From: Natronococcus pandeyae
Lineage (GTDB): Archaea; Halobacteriota; Halobacteria; Halobacteriales; Natrialbaceae
DNA length: 64,000 bases
Direction: 5' to 3'
Assembly (NCBI RefSeq): GCF_008122205.1
Contig: NZ_PHNJ01000002.1
Coordinates: 124,001-188,000 of the forward strand
The position numbers and the translations under genes were made by a program. This document shows, one piece after another, positions 1 to 7,297 of this stretch (its first letter is position 1; each line of letters starts with the position of its first letter). Below the pieces are notes generated by a model that made no database searches, was not told the DNA's origin, and saw only the letters and a list, made by a program, of their open reading frames with translations.

Positions 1-1134
1 TTCGATCCGCGGACGCTGTCGCTCGACGTGCTGCGCGAGGGGGACCACCGGGACGTGCTCGCAGCCGCCAGCGACTACGATTCCGTCCGCGAGGCGCCGC
101 TTTCGTTCGTCGCGACCTCGACCTGGTGGCGCAACGCCTGGAAGTACGAGGAGCGGACCTTTCGCCACGCGTTCTGGGACTCCGGGACGACGCTCGCGAA
201 CCTGCTGGCAGTCGCCCATGCGCTGGACTACCGGGCCGAGGTCGTCACCGGCTTCGCGGACCGACCCGTCGTCGACCTGCTGGGGCTCGATCCCGAGCGG
301 GAGGCGCCGCTCGAACTCGTTCCGATCGGCGGCGGCAGCGACGTGGGCTCAGCCGATCCCGCCGACCTCGAGCCGATCGACCCGGCGACCGCGCCGCTCT
401 CGCCGAACGAGAGGGAGTTCCCGCTGATCCACGAGGCCTGGGACGCCGGCACGCTCGAGGACGGCGCCGCCGCGGCGTCGTGGCGGTCCGACCGGCCGGC
501 GGGGTCGATCAGCGCGCGCGACCCCGGAGACGGCGAGCGAGTCCCGCTCGAGCCGGTCGATTCCGAGACGGCCTCGAGTCGCCCGCTCCACGAGACAATC
601 CAGCGGCGGGGCTCCTGTCGCGAGTACGAGCGCGAGCCGATCAGTTTCCGGAAGCTGTCGACCGTGCTCGACAGGGCGGTTCGCGGCGTTCCGATGGACG
701 TGCGGCGGGACGACGACCCGCCGCTCTCGTTCGTCGACGCCTACCTGCTCGTCAACAGCGTCGACGGACTCGAGTCCGGCAGCTACCACTATCACCCGGC
801 CGAGGGCGAACTCGAACTGCTCCAGGCCGGCGAGTTCCGCCAGGAGGCGGGTCACCTCGCGCTGGACCAGCGACTGGGAGCCGACGCCGCAGTCTGTCTG
901 TTCCTCACGAGCGACCTCGAGGCGGTCGTCGACGCGCTCGGTGATCGAGGCTATCGGGTGGCCCAGCTCGAGGCAGCGCTGACGGCGGGCCGCTGCTATC
1001 TCGGCACCTACGCGCATCTGGATCTGGGTGGGACCGGGCTGACGTTCTACGACGACGTCGTCACGGACTTCTTCGCACCGCGGGCCAGCGGTCAGACGCC
1101 GATGTTCCTGTATACGATGGGTCGTCCAGCCTGA
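1..1134 (+). CDS. SagB/ThcOx-type nitroreductase-family oxidoreductase (5' truncated by window)
   Basis: The reading frame is open from the first base, so the true start lies upstream; at least 377 residues are present. Two segments look like the halves of a duplicated SagB-type flavin oxidoreductase. The first contains TWWRNAWKYEERTFRHAFWD and then GTTLANLLAVAHALDY, a typical SagB signature for the helix that packs on FMN. The second begins HETIQRRGSCREYEREPISF, the usual N-terminal pattern of a nitroreductase domain, and ends TPMFLYTMGRP. Known members oxidise azoline rings in modified peptides, but archaeal single copies are mostly uncharacterised. No YcaO cyclase or precursor gene is visible downstream, so the substrate is unknown. 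A large palindrome follows two bases after the stop. Confidence 0.85.
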   Translation, partial: FDPRTLSLDVLREGDHRDVLAAASDYDSVREAPLSFVATSTWWRNAWKYEERTFRHAFWDSGTTLANLLAVAHALDYRAEVVTGFADRPVVDLLGLDPEREAPLELVPIGGGSDVGSADPADLEPIDPATAPLSPNEREFPLIHEAWDAGTLEDGAAAASWRSDRPAGSISARDPGDGERVPLEPVDSETASSRPLHETIQRRGSCREYEREPISFRKLSTVLDRAVRGVPMDVRRDDDPPLSFVDAYLLVNSVDGLESGSYHYHPAEGELELLQAGEFRQEAGHLALDQRLGADAAVCLFLTSDLEAVVDALGDRGYRVAQLEAALTAGRCYLGTYAHLDLGGTGLTFYDDVVTDFFAPRASGQTPMFLYTMGRPA

Positions 1135-1140
1135 TACGGC

Positions 1141-1208
1141 CGGTTGGAAGTCAGTTCCAGGGCAACCGCGAACCGTCGTGCGATTGCACCGGTAGCCGGT
1201 TACAACCG
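1141..1208. repeat. REP-like palindrome R1, directly after the oxidoreductase gene
   Basis: The segment folds on itself. CGGTTG at 1141-1146 pairs with CAACCG at 1203-1208. The inner arm GCAACCGC (1162-1169) pairs with GCGATTGC (1180-1187) apart from one wobble, around the loop GAACCGTCGT. A 23-nt core starting at 1160 is identical to the core of palindrome R2 at 25664. It lies six bases after a stop codon, so it may act in transcription termination or be a mobile REP-type sequence. Confidence 0.6.
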
Positions 1209-1374
1209 ACCCACTGCGAGAACGAGTGTCGATCAGCGCAGTTTCGCGGGGGGGAAGGTGGCCGGTTCGCTCGCGGTAGCCACCCCGTCAGGCGATCGGC
1301 GCCGTTATTCACTCGGTTAATCAAAACACACATCCGTGTGAAAATGTAGGGGAGTCACACCGTTCAAAGCCGTT

Positions 1375-1668
1375 GTGGGCACAGTGCCACCGATAACTGG
1401 TAAATTATTTGGAATGCTGGCAGACGAACGCCGACAACAAATCCTCTTTTCTCTCGCGGATGATCCGTCGCCGACAACTCCCGGTTCGCCACCGGATGCC
1501 GGCGGCAGCGAAATAGGGGTTCGCGTCGCGCAGTACCACACGCACCTTCCGAAACGTGCGGACCACGGATTCGTTCGATGGACGCCCGAGGAGAACGTCC
1601 TCGAGGAGGGGACGAAGTTCGAGGAGATCAGACCGGTTCTGGAACTGCTCGAGGAGTATCGAGAGTAG
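1375..1668 (+). CDS. Small winged-helix-type regulator, DUF7344-like
   Basis: The 97-residue protein contains KLFGMLADERRQQILFSLAD, the first helices of the haloarchaeal winged-helix family usually annotated DUF7344. The C-terminal part (LPKRADHGFVRWTPEENVL, then an acidic helix) fits the wing and trailing helix. It probably binds DNA or a partner regulator, but no target is evident. The listed start is GTG at 1375; an in-frame ATG at 1414 is an alternative and would begin just before the conserved helix. A receiver-domain gene follows on the same strand after about 57 bases. A proline- and glycine-rich stretch (PTTPGSPPDAGGS) interrupts the domain, which is unusual. Confidence 0.7.
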   Translation: MGTVPPITGKLFGMLADERRQQILFSLADDPSPTTPGSPPDAGGSEIGVRVAQYHTHLPKRADHGFVRWTPEENVLEEGTKFEEIRPVLELLEEYRE

Positions 1669-1725
1669 TTCGACAGCGATCGAGCGGACCGGACCACAGC
1701 GATCAGCGACGAGCGATCAAAGACG

Positions 1726-2196
1726 ATGACCACGACCACTCACCAGCAGCAGACCGACGAATCGATCGATATCCTCGTCGTCGAGGACAATCCCGGCGAC
1801 GTCCGACTGATACGGGAGGCGTTCGAGATGGCGGAGACGAACAACGAGACGGAGCTATACGTCGCCAACACCGGAAAAGACGCGATAGCATTTCTGACGC
1901 AGTCCGACGAGTTCGCAGCGGTCCCACCCCCTGACCTCGTTCTCCTGGATCTGAATCTTCCCGGTCGGGACGGATGCGAGGTTCTCGGAACGATCAGAAC
2001 TGACCTCCAGCTCCGACGGCTGCCGGTACTCATGCTCACGAGTTCCGAGTCCACCGAAGATATCGAACGGTGTTACAACGCTCGCGCCAACGCCTACCTG
2101 ATGAAACCGACGGATCCGGAGGAGTTTATCTCGACCGCCGAGGCCGTCGAACGGTTCTGGCTCGAGCAGGCACAACTTCCGCCGAACGCGCGATAG
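1726..2196 (+). CDS. Stand-alone CheY-like response regulator receiver
   Basis: The 156 residues form one receiver domain and no output domain. The acidic pair is Glu20-Asp21 (VVEDNPGD), the phospho-acceptor is Asp75 (LVLLDLNLPG), the switch Thr/Ser lies in LMLTSSES, and the conserved Lys is Lys127 (LMKPTDP). VEDNPGD and the closing VERFWLEQA are typical of phytochrome-associated (Rcp1-like) single-domain receivers common in haloarchaea. It would take phosphate from a histidine kinase; none is encoded close by. The DUF7344-like gene immediately upstream is a possible partner and co-transcription is plausible. Confidence 0.92.
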   Translation: MTTTTHQQQTDESIDILVVEDNPGDVRLIREAFEMAETNNETELYVANTGKDAIAFLTQSDEFAAVPPPDLVLLDLNLPGRDGCEVLGTIRTDLQLRRLPVLMLTSSESTEDIERCYNARANAYLMKPTDPEEFISTAEAVERFWLEQAQLPPNAR

Positions 2197-2301
2197 CTCG
2201 CCGCTGTGTGGACGATTCTCGTTCGAACCCGATGACAGGATCCGAGCCGGTCGTCGCCACGGCGCCCTCGAAGTTTCGAAAGATCCGTCTCTCCAGTCGG
2301 G

Positions 2302-2472
2302 ATGAGTTCGCGGTACGAGTATCTGAAAGCAATCAGCGAGTCCCGCCGTGGTTGGGCCATAACGGGACTCGCCAACAGCCCCTTCATGCCGTATCCACAA
2401 GTAGCTTGTGTGATGATTCGGGTGAAAACTCGGGTCCTCCCAGACATACTATGGAAAATACCGCTATAACGA
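2302..2472 (+). CDS. Possible 56-residue small protein, unrecognised
   Basis: An ATG at 2302 opens a short frame (MSSRYEYLKAISESRRGWAI...) ending at a TAA. It fills part of the 353-base gap between the receiver gene and the trmB-type gene. I recognise no family, and codon use is only partly of the local type. The frame also contains one copy of a 14-nt sequence that recurs over the start codon of the next gene. It may be a real small protein, a decayed gene or chance. Confidence 0.2.
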
Positions 2473-2521
2473 ACACATCCGAACATGAATTCTTTTGCAC
2501 CCTCGCGCCGTAGACTGCGTG

Positions 2522-2535
2522 TTCGGATATCCGAA
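2522..2535. promoter_or_regulatory. 14-bp perfect palindrome before the TrmB-type gene, candidate operator
   Basis: TTCGGATATCCGAA is a perfect dyad ending 14 bases before the ATG at 2550. TrmB-family regulators bind inverted repeats and often control their own gene, so an autoregulatory site is a reasonable inference. The AT-rich stretch around 2455-2470 could carry the TATA box. Confidence 0.4.
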
Positions 2536-2549
2536 TTCGTGGTTGGGCC

Positions 2550-3356
2550 ATGACACAGGACGAAACAGCAACAGAGGCGGTTAGCCTGTTACAAGACCTC
2601 GGACTGCAGGAGTACGAAGCACGCTGCTTTATAGCGCTGAACAAACTCCCCAACGGGACCGCAAAGGAAATACACGAGATCTCCGAGGTACCGCGGACGA
2701 GGGTGTACGACGCGATACGCGTCCTCGAGTCCCAGGGGCTGGTCGAAGTCCAGCACTCGAGTCCGCAACTCTATCGCGCCGTCGGTATCGACGAGGCGAC
2801 ACGGATCCTCCGACAGCGGTACAACGACCGGATCGACACGCTCGAGACGTACCTCGAGAACACGGAGGTCCAGGAGAGCGAAGACGACGGCGATATCCAG
2901 GAGGTCTGGTCGCTGACCGGCCACGACGTGATCGAGTCGCGAACGCTCGACCTGATCGACGACGCGGACTCCGAGGTCGCACTCCTCGTCGTCGACGAGG
3001 GCATTCTCTCCGAGTCGCTGTTCGACAACGTACACGACGCGGCGGAGCGCGAACTCTCGATTCTTCTCGGCGGACAGACGGAGGCGATCACGGAGCGAAT
3101 CGGGACGGAGTTTCCCGATATCCGCGTGTTCGAAACCGGACTCGATTGGCTCACCGGCGTCGGAACCGACGAGGAAGTCGCGATCAGTCGCATCCTGCTC
3201 GTCGACCGCGAGACGCTCCTGATCGGGTCGTACTACCCCGACAAGGAGGGAACGGAGCAGGCAATCTTCGCCAAAGGCCTCCAGAACGGCGTCGTGGTAC
3301 TGCTCCGTCGGCTGATGACGGAAGGGCTGACCGCCGTGAAGGACCCAGGAAAGTAA
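2550..3356 (+). CDS. TrmB-family transcriptional regulator
   Basis: The 268-residue protein starts with a winged HTH of the TrmB type (residues about 8-80): LGLQEYEARCFIALNKL, then TAKEIHEISEVPRTRVYDAIRVLESQGLVEVQ. A coiled-coil linker follows (about 88-115) and then a C-terminal effector-type domain with the pattern VALLVVDEGILSE...LLVDRETLLIGSYY. TrmB proteins sense sugars or other metabolites and switch metabolic genes, but the residues defining the sugar pocket cannot be judged here. No transporter or enzyme is adjacent on the same strand, so the target is unknown. A perfect palindrome just upstream may be its own operator. Confidence 0.88.
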   Translation: MTQDETATEAVSLLQDLGLQEYEARCFIALNKLPNGTAKEIHEISEVPRTRVYDAIRVLESQGLVEVQHSSPQLYRAVGIDEATRILRQRYNDRIDTLETYLENTEVQESEDDGDIQEVWSLTGHDVIESRTLDLIDDADSEVALLVVDEGILSESLFDNVHDAAERELSILLGGQTEAITERIGTEFPDIRVFETGLDWLTGVGTDEEVAISRILLVDRETLLIGSYYPDKEGTEQAIFAKGLQNGVVVLLRRLMTEGLTAVKDPGK

Positions 3357-3523
3357 CTTCCGGGAACCGGTAGCGAGTCGAGCACGATTGTGACCGTCCG
3401 AACGGTTGTCCATACCGGGTACGAACGGTTGGAAACGCAGAAATTAGTCACTGAGCACAGGTCCGTTCGAGGGCTTGCGCCCTCCGGGGCGGTCGTTATC
3501 CCGTCGACTCCGCAAGAACAGAT

Positions 3524-3748
3524 ATGGTACTCAAGAAACTCCTCGGATCGACGGCAACGCGGTCGCTGACCGTCTTCTCGGTGCTTGCGGACGCCAAGCG
3601 AGCGTTCGAACAGGGGAACCACGCTCGCGGGGCCCTGATGCTCGGCGTCGCGGTACTGGCCTGGAAGTGGGCCATCATCGGCATGGCGGCACAGGGCATC
3701 GTCAAACTGCTCCGGAAGGGCGGTTCGTCGGCCGCGAAAGCGACGTAG
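3524..3748 (+). CDS. Small membrane protein, haloarchaeal
   Basis: The 74-residue protein has a charged N-terminus (MVLKKLLGS), one clear hydrophobic segment (about residues 37-58, ALMLGVAVLAWKWAIIGMAA) and a basic C-terminus (LLRKGGSS). Such short proteins are widespread in haloarchaea and have no known function. It stands alone between a TrmB-type gene and a convergent acidic protein gene. The 165 bases upstream hold a short hairpin (GAGGGC/GCCCTC, about 3469-3484) and nothing else I recognise. Confidence 0.65.
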   Translation: MVLKKLLGSTATRSLTVFSVLADAKRAFEQGNHARGALMLGVAVLAWKWAIIGMAAQGIVKLLRKGGSSAAKAT

Positions 3749-3800
3749 TCGATCTACCGCGGCGTCGAGCGAAGCGGCGCGATTCTAACTGGACGCGACG

Positions 3801-4142
3801 TTAGTCGCCAAAGTCGGCCTCCTCGAAGTGTTCGTTCGCCAGTTCGTCGATGAGGTCCTCGACTTCTTCTCGCAGGTCGTCGTCGAGATCCTCGACCGCA
3901 CCAATCCCGTGACCGCCGCTTTTCGCGGTCTGCAGGGCGTTCTTGTTCAACTCGCCGCTGGGTTCGACGACGGGGAGTTTCAAGTCGGTGAAGTTCTCCG
4001 GCGGGAACCCCGACGACGAGAGGACGAAGTGGTCGTCGACCTCGCTCAGGTCGTCCGTCTCGAAGTCCTCGAGTTGCGGATCGTCCCACTCCTCGGTCGT
4101 CGTCCCCGAAAATTCGGGTTCGTGCATCTCGTAGTCGGTCAT
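3801..4142 (-). CDS. Acidic conserved haloarchaeal protein of unknown function
   Basis: The 113-residue protein starts at the ATG ending at 4142 (MTDYEMHEPEFSG...). It is extremely acidic, has no membrane segment or cysteines, and ends in a predicted helix (DLREEVEDLIDELANEHFEEA). The central part (FVLSSSGFPPENFTDLKLPVVEPSGELNKNALQTAKSGGHG) looks like an ordered, conserved core. The frame is open further upstream to 4583, but that region lacks haloarchaeal character and opposes the next gene, so the short start was chosen. I do not recognise a functional family. Confidence 0.7.
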   Translation of the reverse strand: MTDYEMHEPEFSGTTTEEWDDPQLEDFETDDLSEVDDHFVLSSSGFPPENFTDLKLPVVEPSGELNKNALQTAKSGGHGIGAVEDLDDDLREEVEDLIDELANEHFEEADFGD

Positions 4143-4302
4143 ACTCGAGTGAACGTCGGCTCGAACGATGGGCGTCGCCCCTGCGTTTTCAACGGTCCGA
4201 CGGGATTTTCGACCCCGTTCGCCGGCGAACCGAACGCGACTCGAGAGCTGCTCGGGCGAATCACCGAAGGAGTTAGTTATCCGAACGTAATAGACCGGAG
4301 AT

Positions 4303-5034
4303 ATGTCGCGTTCCGTCTCGCGGTCCGTCTGGTTATTCCTCCGGAATCCAGCCGCGTTCTTCGCGGAACACAGACCGGCAGCGACGCTGCCGGTCGCCGT
4401 CGGACTGGTGATCGCGCTCGCGGTCGCGCTCGTCCTCTCGCTTCTGTTGCTCGGATCGATGCTCGCCGGAACGATGGACGCGACGCTGACGATCGACAAC
4501 CCCGACCGGCCGCCGGAGTGGGTCTGTGAACAGCACGGCTCCGACTCACCCGAGTGGGAGGGCTGTGACGAACCCGAAACCATCGAACGCGACGCCGGCT
4601 CGCTCGTGTACGAGGCGACGACCGACTACCTCGGCTACGCCGCAGTCGTTCCGTTCGTCGTGTGGCTTCTCGGTGGGCTCGTCCTGTTCGGCGCCGCACG
4701 ACTCGCGAACGGGACACCCTCGTTCGCCGGGACGTTCGCACTGGCAGGCTGGGCGACGATACCCGAATTCGTCCGACTGGCTGCCAGCCTGCTCGCGTTC
4801 CGCTACGCGCTCTCGGACGTTACCATCAGCGATCCCGGACGCGGCCCGGAGGTCATCGAGGCGGCGCTCACACCGATCGGTCCGGTCCTGACGATCGCCA
4901 CCGTGGTCACCGTGGCCTGGCAGTGGCACCTGCTTACGGGTGGGCTCGAGCAGGACGCCGACCTGTCCCGCGGCGCCGCGGCGGCGGCGGTCGGCGTTCC
5001 GCTGGCGGTCTGGCTCCTGCTCGGCCTGGCCTGA
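4303..5034 (+). CDS. Yip1-domain-like membrane protein
   Basis: The 243 residues begin with a short amphipathic segment (VWLFLRNPAAFFAEHRP), the typical start of Yip1-domain proteins. About five hydrophobic segments follow, near residues 26-52, 110-132, 145-168, 188-208 and 220-243. Between the first two lies an extracytoplasmic loop with two cysteines (WVCEQHGSDSPEWEGC) that could form a disulfide. Eukaryotic Yip1 proteins act in membrane traffic, but the prokaryotic homologues have no established role. The gene is monocistronic, divergent from the acidic protein gene and convergent with the phosphoesterase gene. Confidence 0.78.
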   Translation: MSRSVSRSVWLFLRNPAAFFAEHRPAATLPVAVGLVIALAVALVLSLLLLGSMLAGTMDATLTIDNPDRPPEWVCEQHGSDSPEWEGCDEPETIERDAGSLVYEATTDYLGYAAVVPFVVWLLGGLVLFGAARLANGTPSFAGTFALAGWATIPEFVRLAASLLAFRYALSDVTISDPGRGPEVIEAALTPIGPVLTIATVVTVAWQWHLLTGGLEQDADLSRGAAAAAVGVPLAVWLLLGLA

Positions 5035-5041
5035 CAGACCG

Positions 5042-5977
5042 TTACGCGAAGTCGTCGACGAGCGGAAACGTCGCCTGCTGGGCCGCCGACAGCAGGACGC
5101 GGTCTTTCTCGTAGCCGTGAGCGATCGACTCGACCATCCCGTCGCCGTCGGTGAGGGGGACGAGACGGACGACCGTCCCCCGCTCGTCGACCTCGAGCAC
5201 CAGTATCGCGTGGGGGAACGAGGAGACCGCCGGGACGGTCAGTTCCGTGACACCGTCGGCACGTTCGATCGCGGGAAAGTGAAGGTGACCGGTGACGACG
5301 AGCGCCACGTCGTGGCGCACGAGCAGTTCGACCAGCGGCTCGGGGTTGGAGAAGCCGGGAACCTCCCCGGCGACGGGCAACTCCGCGCGGTATCGCTCGT
5401 AGAGGTCCCCCGTCGCCGGCAGGTTGTGGTGGACGACGACGATCGATCTGTCGGCGTCGGACTCGGCTAACGCCTCGTCGAGCCACATCAACTGCTCGGC
5501 GTCGACGCGACCGTCCCACGTCTCCGCGGGCGATCCCGGGCTCGCGGCGTGGCTGTCGAGGCCGAACACCTCGAGGTCGCTGAACCCGACGCGAAACGGT
5601 AGCCCGCCGGGGGTATACCGGTCCTCGAACGACGGGATCGGCAGCGACTCGTGCTCGTCGAACGTCGTCGGGAAGTCGTGGTTGCCCGGCACCGCGACCG
5701 TCGGCGGATCGAAGTCGGTGAGGTCGTCGAACAGGTCGAACTCCGACGGATCGCCGTTGCGCGTCAGATCGCCGGCGACGACGACGCCGTCCAGATCACG
5801 TTCGTTTACCGCGTCGACGGCCGCCCGGAGATGTCGTTCGGTCCGGTGGAAGACCTTCCAGGTACCCGTCGCGTCCGTCGCGAGGTGAACGTCGGAGACG
5901 ACGGCGAGCCGGGTCGGCTCGGTCGCCGTCGGCCGCTCGAGGCGGGCGAGGAGCTGTCCGGAGTGGGGTCGCTTCAT
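5042..5977 (-). CDS. Calcineurin-like metallophosphoesterase
   Basis: The 311-residue protein carries the full metal-binding signature of the family in order: SDVHLATD, then VVAGDLTRNGD, VPGNHDF, VVHHNLPA and VTGHLHFP. These Asp, His and Asn residues hold two metal ions for phosphoester hydrolysis. Start is taken at the ATG ending at 5977 (MKRPHSGQLL), which leaves a 75-base gap after the ComA-like gene on the same strand. That spacing suggests co-transcription and raises the possibility that the enzyme dephosphorylates phosphosulfolactate. The class also includes nucleases and phosphodiesterases, so the substrate remains open. Confidence 0.9.
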   Translation of the reverse strand: MKRPHSGQLLARLERPTATEPTRLAVVSDVHLATDATGTWKVFHRTERHLRAAVDAVNERDLDGVVVAGDLTRNGDPSEFDLFDDLTDFDPPTVAVPGNHDFPTTFDEHESLPIPSFEDRYTPGGLPFRVGFSDLEVFGLDSHAASPGSPAETWDGRVDAEQLMWLDEALAESDADRSIVVVHHNLPATGDLYERYRAELPVAGEVPGFSNPEPLVELLVRHDVALVVTGHLHFPAIERADGVTELTVPAVSSFPHAILVLEVDERGTVVRLVPLTDGDGMVESIAHGYEKDRVLLSAAQQATFPLVDDFA

Positions 5978-6052
5978 CGGTGTCGCGTTCAACGGTGACG
6001 AGACGGGTAACGATCCTCCCGACACTCGCCGGAAGGGGGCGGCGATCTCGAA

Positions 6053-6883
6053 TCAATCGGAATCGTAGCTCGCGATCCGTCCCCACGTCGACTTCTTCCC
6101 CCACAGCCCCGAGCGCATGCACTCGAGTTCGACGATCTGGGAGTTGTCGACGAACAGGTTCACTCGCGGCCCGAACTGCTTGATGTACCACTCGAACACC
6201 TCGGGATCGGCGGCTTCGAAGACGCAGTTCTCGATCCCGAGTTCGGTCGCGATCTCGAAGGCGACGTCGGTTCGCCAGTCGCGCACCTGCTCGGTGATGC
6301 CTTCGGACTCGACCATCACCTTGTACGCGCCGGCCTCGAGGTGGCGCCGCCCTTCCTCGATCGCGCTCGTCGGGTCGACCGCCGACTCGGCCTCGAGTTC
6401 CTCGACGCGCGAGGCGCCGCCGGCGCCGAACTGGACGTTGATCTCGGGCTTCGCCTTCAGCCCGTGGTCCTGGACCAGTTCCGTCAGTGCAACCATGTCG
6501 TCGACGTCGATGGCGAGGAAGCCGCTCGAGACCTCGACGATGTCGAACCCGATATCGGCGGCCTCCTCGACGTAGCGCTCGACCTGGTCGTAGTCCCGGA
6601 TCAGCACGTGCTCGATGAACCCACCAGTCGAGACCAGCACGTCGTGCTCGTGGCAGATCCCGATCAGTTGCTCGACGACGTCTTCGGGCATCAGCGCGAA
6701 CGAGCCGCCGGAGAACTTGTAACTGTCGACGTAGTTGCCCATCGTCTCGAGGATGTCCCGGAGTTCTCGCGGCCCCATCGGGTCGTAGTAGGGGCCCCGA
6801 ATTTCGGTGATGCCGTTCTCTCGCGGCTTCGCCTCGCGGTCGTTGACGTGCAGGAAGTCGAACGCGCGGTCTGTGTCGGGCAT
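6053..6883 (-). CDS. comA: Phosphosulfolactate synthase family protein (ComA-like)
   Basis: The 276-residue protein has the ComA/HSA32-type TIM-barrel patterns: NGITEIRGPYYDPMG, DSYKFSGGSFALMP, VSTGGFIEHVL, FDIVEVSSGFLAI, KPEINVQFGAGG, AGAYKVMVESEGIT and VNLFVDNSQIVELE. Family members add sulfite to phosphoenolpyruvate to give (2R)-phospho-3-sulfolactate, the first step of coenzyme M synthesis in methanogens; relatives exist in bacteria and plants. Haloarchaea do not make methane, so the product here would serve another purpose such as sulfolactate, or the activity may differ. A metallophosphoesterase gene follows on the same strand. No ComC-like dehydrogenase or sulfopyruvate decarboxylase is seen in the window. 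Confidence 0.85.
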   Translation of the reverse strand: MPDTDRAFDFLHVNDREAKPRENGITEIRGPYYDPMGPRELRDILETMGNYVDSYKFSGGSFALMPEDVVEQLIGICHEHDVLVSTGGFIEHVLIRDYDQVERYVEEAADIGFDIVEVSSGFLAIDVDDMVALTELVQDHGLKAKPEINVQFGAGGASRVEELEAESAVDPTSAIEEGRRHLEAGAYKVMVESEGITEQVRDWRTDVAFEIATELGIENCVFEAADPEVFEWYIKQFGPRVNLFVDNSQIVELECMRSGLWGKKSTWGRIASYDSD

Positions 6884-7297
6884 GGAAGTTCGACCACGAG
6901 CAGGACCAAAACGCTGTCACACGGCTCCGCTGACGCGCTCAATAGTGAAAGAGATTCGGTAGATGCGTTCCAGACAGGGGAACCGCGTATCGCTTCGGTT
7001 CAGCGAACTCTCCTGCGGTGGCGCACGCTGTCGGCCGACTGAGCGCAAGCGAGGGCGGTCGGCGATGCCGTGCGAGGGATGAGCGAGCGACGTGAGGAGC
7101 GAGCGAATCGGCTGGGGAGGGCGTGGTGATTCCGTGTGTTCGTGCGAGCAGAACCTGATGTCGTAAGTATCACTGCGAACGCCCCTGGCCCCTTTCAGCC
7201 CCACCCGACGGCGGTTGGCTGACACTGCAGCCTCGACGCCGGCCGTTCAATTCGCTTCCCCACCCAACAGCGGCTCGTTACGCGGATTCAAACGCGA
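6884..7297. other. Gene-free 414-base stretch with GAGCGAGCG-type low-complexity repeats
   Basis: No open frame here looks coding. The middle (about 7040-7110) is built from variants of GAGCGAGCG, GAGCGCAAGCGAGG and GTGAGGAGCGAGCGAAT. Such purine-rich runs recur in haloarchaeal intergenic DNA and near old insertion sites. An AT-richer patch around 7150-7175 may be a promoter or a decayed element end. I see no terminal repeats that would define an element. Confidence 0.4.
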
